Shown piece by piece: positions 33,075-40,430 of a stretch of 64,000 nucleotides of DNA (within the stretch, counting starts at the first letter, position 1; every line of letters starts with the position of its first letter). The stretch is taken from the NCBI RefSeq assembly GCF_005233835.1, contig NZ_SZQA01000030.1:56045-120044 (forward strand), written 5' to 3'. Below the pieces are notes generated by a model that was given only the letters and a program-made list of their open reading frames with translations, was not told the DNA's origin and searched no databases. The position numbers were made by a program, and so were the translations under genes. The DNA comes from Herbidospora galbida (GTDB lineage Bacteria; Actinomycetota; Actinomycetes; Streptosporangiales; Streptosporangiaceae).

Positions 33075-34424
33075 ATGTCCGTCGAGACACCCGCGAGACC
33101 CGCCCGGCCCCCGCGCAACCTGCCGTTACGCCGGTTGCTGCCCATGGTCGTCAAAGCCCCGCTCGAAGGCCTGGCCGACGTGGCCAGAGACGCCCGAGGG
33201 GAGATCGTCCGGCTCGACGTCGGGCCGTTCCGGCCCTACCTGCTGAGCCACCCCGATCACCTCCAGCACGCGCTGCGCGGCGACTGGACCAGCTTTCTGC
33301 GCAAGGGCATGTTCTGGAAGCCCGTCGAGCGGCTGCTCGGCGACAGCGTCATCGGCGACGGGCCCGGCTGGGCGGCCAGCCGCAAGGTGCTCCAGCCGCT
33401 CTTCACCGCGCGCTACGTGGCCTCGCTGACCGACGACATGGCGGCCACGATCGACCAGGGTCTCGACGAGCTCACCCCGGACGTGCCGATCGACGCCATG
33501 GACGTGATGAACCGCATCGTCACCCGGGCGGTCGTCTCGGTGCTCTTCGGCGACCGGATCTCCCCCCGGGAGGCCGAGGTCCTCGGGCCGGCGTACACGA
33601 CCGCGAACACGTCGCTGGGCTTCCGGATCGCGCTGCCGTTCGTGCCCGACCGGGTGCCGCTGCCCGGCGACAAGAAGTTCATGGGCGCCCGGCAGACCAT
33701 CGACGACGTGATCTACCCGCTGATCAGGCAGGCCCGCAAGGAGAGGAGCGACGGGCCCGACATCATCTCGGCGCTCGTCCGCGCTCGCGACGACGAGGGT
33801 CGCGAGCTCACCGAGCTCAAACTCCGCGACGACCTGGCCAGCATCTACGGCGCCGCCACCGAGACCGCCGCGGTCGCGCTGACCTGGCTGTGGCCGATCC
33901 TGCACGGCCATCCCGACGTGGCGGCGCGACTCTACGCGGAGATCGACGAGGCCACCGGCGACGGGCCGGTCGGCGCGGACGCGCTGCCGAAGCTGCGCTA
34001 CCTGGACATGGTGCTGCGCGAGACGATGCGCCTCTATCCGGCGGGCTGGGCCATGCCCCGCCTGGTGACCAGGACCCACGAGGTCGGCGGGGTCACCCTC
34101 AGGGCCGGGTCGCAGGTGCTCATCAGCCCGTACATCACCCATCGCCTGGACGAGTTCTGGCCCGACCCGCTGACCTTCGACCCCACCAGGTTCGAGGGCG
34201 ACCGCGAGAAGCGGCACCGCTACTCCTACCTGCCGTTCGGCGCCGGGCCGCACCTGTGCCTCGGGCAGCACCTGTTCTTCATCGAGGCGCCGCTGCTGAT
34301 CGCCGGGCTGCTGAAGCGGTTCCGGCCGGAGCTGGTCACCGAAGGGCCGTTCCCGGTGCAGCCCGCCGGAACGCTGCGCAGCCGCAAGAAGATCGAGCTG
34401 ATCCTGCGCCGGGTGACCTCGTGA
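33075..34424 (+). CDS. Cytochrome P450 of the terpenoid operon
   Basis: 449 aa. Heme-binding loop FGAGPHLCLG (388-397) with Cys395 as ligand, ExxR motif ETMR (316-319), and I-helix GAATET (259-264), where the usual A/G-G-x-E/D-T is recognisable. No membrane anchor. It is the first gene of the operon and overlaps the class I terpene synthase-like gene by 4 nt (GTGA). It probably oxidises the terpene made by the two downstream enzymes. Redox partner genes (ferredoxin, reductase) are not adjacent. Confidence 0.92.
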   Translation: MSVETPARPARPPRNLPLRRLLPMVVKAPLEGLADVARDARGEIVRLDVGPFRPYLLSHPDHLQHALRGDWTSFLRKGMFWKPVERLLGDSVIGDGPGWAASRKVLQPLFTARYVASLTDDMAATIDQGLDELTPDVPIDAMDVMNRIVTRAVVSVLFGDRISPREAEVLGPAYTTANTSLGFRIALPFVPDRVPLPGDKKFMGARQTIDDVIYPLIRQARKERSDGPDIISALVRARDDEGRELTELKLRDDLASIYGAATETAAVALTWLWPILHGHPDVAARLYAEIDEATGDGPVGADALPKLRYLDMVLRETMRLYPAGWAMPRLVTRTHEVGGVTLRAGSQVLISPYITHRLDEFWPDPLTFDPTRFEGDREKRHRYSYLPFGAGPHLCLGQHLFFIEAPLLIAGLLKRFRPELVTEGPFPVQPAGTLRSRKKIELILRRVTS

Positions 34425-35215
34425 TCGACGCCCACGCCGCCGGCCGGGTCAGCGGGCTGGCGGCGGGTTCCGCGCGCGATCTGACCGCCCGCGCCGCCGC
34501 CCACCCCGGCCTGTTCCCGGCCAAGCCGTTCGACGCGACCCTGTTCAACGCCGTCTCGCTGGCCAACGCGTTCGGCTCGCCCGACGCGACCGTGGCCGAG
34601 CTCAGGGTGGCCAACCGGCTGTCCCTGTGGATCTTCGCGGTCGACTGGCTGATCGACCACAGGGCGTCCCGGGCCGAAGAGGTCGACGCGATCGTCGGCG
34701 AGTGCCTCGCCGGGACCGTCGAAAGCCCGCTGACCGCCTTCCTCGGCGAGATCCGCGACGAGGTGGCCGACACCACCGGGCTGTTCGAGGCCGAACTGGC
34801 CCGGATGCTGCACGCCATGCGCCGCGAGTTCGCCTGGAAGGCGAGCGGGGAACTGCCGACGCTGGAGGCCTACCTCGACAACGCGGCCAACTTCGGCTCG
34901 ACGTTCGTCAACGTCGCCCACTGGACCAGGAACGGGGTGGCCGACGTGCCCGGCCTGCTCCCGGCCAGCGACGAGGTGCAGAAGGTGCTGCGCCTGCTGA
35001 ACGACCTGGCCACCCACCACCGCGACGTCAGCTGGGGCGACCTGAACGCGCTGATGCTCGGCCCGACCCCCGGCGAGGTCCGTGAGCGCATCGAGACCCT
35101 GGTCGGCACCGCCGGGAAGCTCATCGGCGACGGCCCCCAGGCCGACTACCTGGGCCGTCAGATCGGTTACAGCTCCGGCTTCTACGGCGTCGCCGACTAC
35201 TGGGGGAGCCGGTGA
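34421..35215 (+). CDS. Class I terpene synthase-like protein (divergent, short)
   Basis: 264 aa, shorter than usual bacterial class I synthases (about 300-350). It is helical, with WIFAVDWLIDH (71-81), which matches the first aspartate motif as D75-xxx-D79. LLNDLATHHRD (192-202) fits a degenerate NSE motif (N194, D195, T198, D202). The end GFYGVADYW recalls the C-terminal RY region. It sits between a P450 and a class II cyclase, as in bacterial labdane and related pathways where class I enzymes ionise the cyclised diphosphate. It could be active on an unusual substrate or be partly decayed. Confidence 0.72.
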   Translation: MIDAHAAGRVSGLAAGSARDLTARAAAHPGLFPAKPFDATLFNAVSLANAFGSPDATVAELRVANRLSLWIFAVDWLIDHRASRAEEVDAIVGECLAGTVESPLTAFLGEIRDEVADTTGLFEAELARMLHAMRREFAWKASGELPTLEAYLDNAANFGSTFVNVAHWTRNGVADVPGLLPASDEVQKVLRLLNDLATHHRDVSWGDLNALMLGPTPGEVRERIETLVGTAGKLIGDGPQADYLGRQIGYSSGFYGVADYWGSR

Positions 35216-36708
35216 CCGCCGACGAACTCGTGCGCGACCTGATGTCGCGGCCGTGGGGCGACGTGTCGCCGTCGGTCTACGAGACCGGCCGCCTGGTCAC
35301 GCTCGCGCCCTGGCTGGTGGGGCACGCCGAACGCGTCGAGTACCTGTGCGCCGAGCAGCGGCCCGACGGCGGCTGGGGTGCGCCCGACGGCTACGACCTG
35401 GTGCCCACCCTGTCGGCGACCGAAGGTCTGCTGTCCGCCGTCGACCGGGGGGATCCGGCGCCGCGCCGGGGCGATCCGAAGGCCGCCGCGCAGCGGGGCC
35501 TGGCCGTGCTGGCCCGCCGGCTGATCGACGAGCCGTGGCGGCCGCTGCCCGACATGCCGGCGATCGAGCTGATCGTGCCGCACCTGATCGGCCTGATCAA
35601 CGCGCGTCTCGGCGACCCGGGCCTGCCGCTCCCGCCCGGCATGAGCACGGCCCCGCTCGGCCGAATTCGCGGCTGGTTGAAATCGGGTGCGCAAGTTCCA
35701 GAGAAATTGCTTCATGCTCTGGAAATAGCGGGAGATTCCGCCACTTTTGCGCAAACCGGCCTTACTTCTATTGGTACGGTCGGAGCATCCCCCGCCGCGA
35801 CCGCGGCCTACCTCGGCGACCGGGGGCTCATGGACGCCGGCAACCCGGCCCGCCTGCACCTGGAGGCGGTGGCGAGGCGGTTCGGCGGACCGGTCCCGGT
35901 GGGCCTGCCGATCACCGTCTTCGAACGCGGCTGGGTGCTGAGCACGCTGGTCAGAGCCGGTGTGCCGGTCGATCCCCCGGCCGAGATGCTGGCCGATCTG
36001 GTGGCGGCCATCGGCCCCGTGGGCAGCCCGGCCGGCCCCGGCCTGCCGCCCGACTGCGACACCACCTCGGTGGCCCTCTACGCCCTGGGGCTGTTCGGGA
36101 TCCCGTACGACCCCGAGTGCCTGCTGGCCTACGAACTCGACACCCACTTCTGCACCTGGCAGGGCGAGGAAGGGGCCTCCATCAGCACGAACGCCCACGT
36201 GCTGGACGCCCTGGGCCGCCACCTGACGCTGGTGCCGGACGCCCGCCGCTACCGCCCCCGGGCCGAGAAGGCCGCCGCGTGGCTCATCGCGAAACAGCTC
36301 CCCGACGGCTCGTGGCACGACCGCTGGCACGCCAGCCCCCTCTACGCCACCGCCTGCGCCGCCCTGGCCCTGCGCGAGTACGGCGGCAAGGCTGCGGAAG
36401 AGAGTGTGGCAAGGGCGCTGACCTGGACACTCGCCAGCCAGCGGGACGACGGATCGTGGGGCAGGTGGGCCGGCACGCCGGAGGAGACCGCCTACGCGTT
36501 GCAGATCTTACTGCTCGCCGGCGGCCCCCTGCACCGTGAGGCGGCGGCCCGGGGGCACGCCTTTCTGACCGACGAAGACGACGTCTCGGAATGGCCGCCG
36601 CTGTGGCACGACAAGGATCTGTACCTGCCCGTTTCCATCGTCAGAGCGGCCATGATCGCGGCGCGTCATCTCACGCGACGGAATGCAGCGGCCTATCTTC
36701 AGATATGA
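35212..36708 (+). CDS. Class II terpene cyclase (DxDT-type, prenyl diphosphate cyclase)
   Basis: 498 aa, alpha-barrel repeats of the squalene-hopene/labdane cyclase superfamily. QW-type motifs are visible: QRPDGGW (49-55), QLPDGSW (362-368), QRDDGSW (410-416). The protonation motif DxDD appears as DCDTT (281-285), a variant with Thr in the fourth place. It would protonate and cyclise GGPP or FPP into a bicyclic diphosphate. The GTG start overlaps the class I gene stop by 4 nt. A patch at about 35660-35790 has GC near 52 percent and different codon use, in the middle of the gene. Confidence 0.85.
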   Translation: MTADELVRDLMSRPWGDVSPSVYETGRLVTLAPWLVGHAERVEYLCAEQRPDGGWGAPDGYDLVPTLSATEGLLSAVDRGDPAPRRGDPKAAAQRGLAVLARRLIDEPWRPLPDMPAIELIVPHLIGLINARLGDPGLPLPPGMSTAPLGRIRGWLKSGAQVPEKLLHALEIAGDSATFAQTGLTSIGTVGASPAATAAYLGDRGLMDAGNPARLHLEAVARRFGGPVPVGLPITVFERGWVLSTLVRAGVPVDPPAEMLADLVAAIGPVGSPAGPGLPPDCDTTSVALYALGLFGIPYDPECLLAYELDTHFCTWQGEEGASISTNAHVLDALGRHLTLVPDARRYRPRAEKAAAWLIAKQLPDGSWHDRWHASPLYATACAALALREYGGKAAEESVARALTWTLASQRDDGSWGRWAGTPEETAYALQILLLAGGPLHREAAARGHAFLTDEDDVSEWPPLWHDKDLYLPVSIVRAAMIAARHLTRRNAAAYLQI

Positions 36709-36759
36709 GTACATAAAGGGACACGTGTTGAGTGTGTTTCCCGGCATTGCTAAGGTTCC

Positions 36760-36786
36760 CCGGGGCGCTTGCGGCTTGCGCCCCGG
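36760..36786 (+). terminator. Hairpin between terpenoid operon and conservon
   Basis: CCGGGGCGC (36760-36768) and GCGCCCCGG (36778-36786) form a perfect 9-bp stem with a 9-nt loop, followed by AAAT. It starts 51 nt past the class II cyclase stop. It may end the terpenoid transcript or attenuate read-through into the conservon. There is no U-run. Confidence 0.45.
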
Positions 36787-36846
36787 AAATCCCCGCTAAG
36801 CGGTGACGAGTTAGTAATCGCCGGGAAACGTCCCAGGGTGGTTGAT

Positions 36847-39099
36847 ATGCGCTTCCGCAATTCCCGAGTGCGCACCAAGGTGGTGGCACTGCTGCTGTCC
36901 CTCGCGGCCCTTTGGGGGTTCGCGGCCTGGGTCACGCTCCGGGAAGGCGTCAACCTCCTGTTCGTGAACACCTTCGACCAGGGTGTCGCGCAGCCCAGTG
37001 ACGCGCTCGTGCTGGCCCTCCAGGACGAACGGCGCGCGTCGGTCGTCCAGCTCGCGAGCCGCCGCCCGCTGGCCGACATGGCCGGGCTGCGGGTCAAGAC
37101 CGACCAGACCAGGGCCCACTTCGAGAGCCTGGCCAAGGGCGACGACGTCAAGTTCGCCTCCAGCCCCGACACGACCAAGCGCCTCGACGAGCTGTTCGGC
37201 CTGCTGTCCGGCCTGTCCGACATCCGCAAGGCGGTCGACCAGGGCCGCATCAACCGCGACCAGGCCGCCGACGGCTACACCAAGATGCTCGACGCCGTCT
37301 TCCGCACGTATTTCTCCGTCGCGACCCTCGACGACGACGAAATCGCGAAGGATGCTCGCACTTTCATCAGCCTTCAGCGCGCACGTGAAGTTCTTTCGCA
37401 AGAGGACGCGCTGCTCGCGGGCGCGATCGCGGCCGGCCGATTCGGCGCCGCCGAACACGCGAAATTCGTCCAGATCGTCGGAGCCCAGCGATTCCACACG
37501 GCCGAGCAGGTCAGCGAATTGCGGCCCGCCGACCGGGCCTACTTCGACACGCTGCTCGAGAGCGACGCCTTCACCCGCCTCCGCCAGACCGAGAACGCGG
37601 TGATGGAGCGCGGCCGGACCCTGGAGGCGCCGCCCGTCACCGCCGACCAGTGGCGGCAGACCACCTCGGTCGCGCTCGGCCGGATGATGGACGAGGTCCT
37701 CGCGGGCGGTGACCGGGTGGTCGAGCGGGCCACGCCGGTCGCGCTGGGCGTCATCCTCCGGCTCGTGCTGGCCGGCGGTCTCGGCCTGGTGGCCGTCATC
37801 GCCTCGATCATCCTGTCGATCACCACCGCCCGGCGGCTGGTCGCGCAGCTGGAGAAGCTCCGCGACGCCGCCCACCAGCTCGCCGACGAGCGGCTGCCCG
37901 GCGTCGTCGAACGGCTCGCCCACGGCGAGAAGGTCGACGTCGCCAAGGAGGCGCCGCCCCTGGAGTTCGGCGGCGACGTCATCGGCCAGGTGGGCCAGGC
38001 GTTCAACGCCGTGCAGGAGACCGCGATCCGGACCGCCGTCGAGGAGGCCGAACTCCGGCAGTCGATCCGCGACATCCTGCTCAGCCTGGCCCGGCGCACC
38101 CAGTCGCTCGTGCACCGCCAGCTCACCCTGCTCGACGTCATGGAGCGCCGCGAGACCGACGCCGAGGAGCTCAGGGACCTGTTCCGGGTCGACCACCTCG
38201 CGACCCGCATGCGCCGCAACGCCGAGAACCTCATCGTCCTGTCGGGCGCCAGCCCGGCCCGCGCCTGGCGGCGCGCGGTCCCGATGGTCGACGTGGTGCG
38301 CGGCGCGCTCGCCGAGGTCGAGGACTACACGCGTGTGACGATCATGCCGATGGGCCAGGTCGACCTGACCGGACGGGCCGTCGGCGACGTCATCCACCTG
38401 CTCGCCGAGGTCATCGAGAACGCCGTGTCGTTCTCGCCGCCCTACACGGTCGTGCAGGTCGGCGGGCACCCGGTCGCCAGCGGCTACGCCATCGAGATCG
38501 AAGACCGGGGTCTCGGGATGACCCAGGAGGACCTCGACGAGGCCAACGCCCGCATCCTCAACCCGCCGGAGTTCAACCTGTCGAGCACCGCCCGGCTCGG
38601 CCTCTACGTGGTCAGCCGCCTGGCCGAACGCCACGGCATCCGGGTGTCGCTCAAGAGCTCCCCCTACGGCGGCACGACCGCCGTCGTACTGCTGCCGAGC
38701 GAGCTGGTCATCGACGACCGGCCCGCCGAGATCCCCCCGGCCGAGCAGCTGCCCGAGGCCCTCCCGAGACTGGCCGAGGTCACGATGCTCGCCGCGCCCG
38801 TGGCTCAGCTCACCCAGCGCCGCCCCGAGCCCGAGCAGGACACCCCTGTCGCTCCGCGCGTCCCGGAGGCCACCGTGACCGAGTTCACCCCGTCTGGTCT
38901 GCCCTTCCGCGTTCCCCAGGCGAGCATCGCCCCGTCGCTGCGCGAGGCGGTCGACGAATTCGCCGATCCGGAGGAAGAGGACGACGAACGGTCACCCGAA
39001 GAGATCATGCGCATCATGGGCTCGTTCCAGTCGGGCACCCGGCGGGGCCGGTCCGATGCGGCCCGCAAACTCCAACAGAACGAAGGGGACGATCGGTGA
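36847..39099 (+). CDS. cvnA: Conservon sensor kinase-like protein (CvnA)
   Basis: 750 aa. A cytoplasmic basic start and TM1 (about 9-30) are followed by a nitrate/sulfonate-type (NIT) extracytoplasmic helical sensor, TM2 (LGVILRLVLAGGLGLVAVIASI region), HAMP and coiled coil. An HATPase domain follows (ENAVSFSPPYT N box, IEDRGLGMTQEDL, STARLGLYVVSRLAERH), then a long acidic Pro-rich tail. No clear HisKA phospho-acceptor block is seen, as usual for CvnA. ATG 36847 has AGGGTGG upstream. It heads the cvnABCD operon, whose proteins act together at the membrane like a bacterial G-protein system. Confidence 0.9.
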   Translation: MRFRNSRVRTKVVALLLSLAALWGFAAWVTLREGVNLLFVNTFDQGVAQPSDALVLALQDERRASVVQLASRRPLADMAGLRVKTDQTRAHFESLAKGDDVKFASSPDTTKRLDELFGLLSGLSDIRKAVDQGRINRDQAADGYTKMLDAVFRTYFSVATLDDDEIAKDARTFISLQRAREVLSQEDALLAGAIAAGRFGAAEHAKFVQIVGAQRFHTAEQVSELRPADRAYFDTLLESDAFTRLRQTENAVMERGRTLEAPPVTADQWRQTTSVALGRMMDEVLAGGDRVVERATPVALGVILRLVLAGGLGLVAVIASIILSITTARRLVAQLEKLRDAAHQLADERLPGVVERLAHGEKVDVAKEAPPLEFGGDVIGQVGQAFNAVQETAIRTAVEEAELRQSIRDILLSLARRTQSLVHRQLTLLDVMERRETDAEELRDLFRVDHLATRMRRNAENLIVLSGASPARAWRRAVPMVDVVRGALAEVEDYTRVTIMPMGQVDLTGRAVGDVIHLLAEVIENAVSFSPPYTVVQVGGHPVASGYAIEIEDRGLGMTQEDLDEANARILNPPEFNLSSTARLGLYVVSRLAERHGIRVSLKSSPYGGTTAVVLLPSELVIDDRPAEIPPAEQLPEALPRLAEVTMLAAPVAQLTQRRPEPEQDTPVAPRVPEATVTEFTPSGLPFRVPQASIAPSLREAVDEFADPEEEDDERSPEEIMRIMGSFQSGTRRGRSDAARKLQQNEGDDR

Positions 39100-39509
39100 C
39101 CGCCGCCGACCTCGCCTGGCTCCTCGACGACCTGGTCAGCAACGTCCGGGAGGTTCGGCACGGCATCGTGCTGTCCTCCGACGGGCTGCTGCTCGCGAGC
39201 TCACGGGACCTGGAGATATCCAGCGCAGAACACCTGTCGGCGGTGGCCGCCGGAGTGCAGTCGCTGGCCCGCGGTGTGAGCGAACGCTTCGAGGGCGGCG
39301 CCGTCCGGCAGACGATCATCGAGATGCGGTCGGCCTACCTGGTGGTCACCGTCGCCGGCCACGGCGCGTGCCTCGCGGTGCTCTGCGAGGAGGACGCCGA
39401 CGTCGGCCTCGTCGCCTACGAGATGGCGATGCTCGTGGTCCGCGTCGGCCAGTACCTGACGTCTCCCGCACGGTCCGCGGCGTCTTCTACGGGCAGGAGC
39501 GACCCGTGA
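39096..39509 (+). CDS. cvnB: Roadblock/LC7 domain protein (CvnB)
   Basis: 137 aa with a single roadblock/LC7 domain (about 5-110): LAWLLDDLVSNVREVRHGIVLSSDGLLLASS, then HLSAVAAGVQSLARG and YLVVTVAGHGACLAVL. Such proteins regulate small GTPases. Its GTG overlaps the CvnA stop by 4 nt and its own stop overlaps the CvnC start, the standard cvn order. It likely bridges the sensor protein and the GTPase CvnD. Confidence 0.93.
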   Translation: MTAADLAWLLDDLVSNVREVRHGIVLSSDGLLLASSRDLEISSAEHLSAVAAGVQSLARGVSERFEGGAVRQTIIEMRSAYLVVTVAGHGACLAVLCEEDADVGLVAYEMAMLVVRVGQYLTSPARSAASSTGRSDP

Positions 39510-39865
39510 ACCCAGACGAGCAGCTGTACGACGAGCAGGTCGTCCGTCCCTACGTCATCTCGCGCGGCCGGACCGAGGCCCGCGCGAACCTCGACCTGAT
39601 CTCCCTGGCGGTCGCCATCAGGCAGCCGACCGGGCTGGAGGTCGGGCTCGACCCCGAGCACCTGGCGATCGTGCGGCTGTGCCGCCGGCCGCTGTCGGTG
39701 GCCGAGATCGCCGCCGCCCTCGACCTGCCCGCGGGCACGGTCCGGGTGCTGCTCGGCGACCTGCTCGATTCGGGCTTCGTGGCCGTCCAGGACCCGCAGC
39801 CCGAGGTGGACGTACTCGACGAGCGAATGTATAGGGCGGTGCTCGATGGCCTCCGTGCCCTCTGA
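39506..39865 (+). CDS. cvnC: DUF742 protein (CvnC)
   Basis: 119 aa. The DUF742 signature is visible: VRPYVISRGRTEA at the start, then PEHLAIVRLCRRPLSVAEIAAALDLPAGTVRVLLGDLLDSGFV, which has winged-helix character. GTG 39506 overlaps the CvnB stop. The end overlaps CvnD by 20 nt. In studied conservons this protein works with the roadblock protein and the GTPase. Confidence 0.92.
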   Translation: MNPDEQLYDEQVVRPYVISRGRTEARANLDLISLAVAIRQPTGLEVGLDPEHLAIVRLCRRPLSVAEIAAALDLPAGTVRVLLGDLLDSGFVAVQDPQPEVDVLDERMYRAVLDGLRAL

Positions 39866-40430
39866 CAAGGTGCGCATGCCCACGCCGGTGAAGCTGCTCA
39901 TCGCGGGCGGCTTCGGGGTGGGCAAGACGACGATGGTCGGCGCGGTCTCCGAGATCCGCCCGCTGCGGACCGAAGAGGTGCTGACCGACCGCAGCGTCGG
40001 CGTCGACGACCTGTCGGGCGTCGAGCGGAAGACCACCACCACGGTGGCGATGGACTTCGGCCGGATCAGCGTCGGCGACGACTACGTGCTCTACCTGTTC
40101 GGCACCCCCGGCCAGGAGCGGTTCTGGTTCGTCTGGGACGAACTGGCCAGGGGCGCCCTGGGCGCAGTCGTGCTCGCCGACACCCGCCGCCTCTCCGACT
40201 GCTTCCCCTCGGTCGACTACTTCGAGCGGCGCGGCACCCCGTTCGTGGTCGCGGTCAACTGCTTCGAGGGCGCCCCGGTCTACGACCTGGCCGAGGTGAA
40301 GATGGCGCTCAGCCTGCCGCCGGACATCCCCGTCCTGCTGTGCGACGCCCGCCGTCGCGCCTCCGGCAAAGAGGTGCTGATCACCCTCGTCCAGCACGCC
40401 TACAGCAAGCGGCCGGTGGCCAAGGTCTGA
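39846..40430 (+). CDS. cvnD: Conservon GTPase (CvnD)
   Basis: 194 aa Ras-like GTPase. P-loop GGFGVGKTT, switch I Thr in ERKTTTTVAMDFG, G3 as FGTPGQERF (PG in place of AG, typical of CvnD/MglA types), and a VAVNCFEG G4-like region. It is the last gene of cvnABCD. Its last 31 nt overlap on the opposite strand with the end of menD, an unusual convergent coding overlap. It probably cycles between GTP and GDP states under CvnB/CvnC control. Confidence 0.93.
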   Translation: MASVPSDKVRMPTPVKLLIAGGFGVGKTTMVGAVSEIRPLRTEEVLTDRSVGVDDLSGVERKTTTTVAMDFGRISVGDDYVLYLFGTPGQERFWFVWDELARGALGAVVLADTRRLSDCFPSVDYFERRGTPFVVAVNCFEGAPVYDLAEVKMALSLPPDIPVLLCDARRRASGKEVLITLVQHAYSKRPVAKV

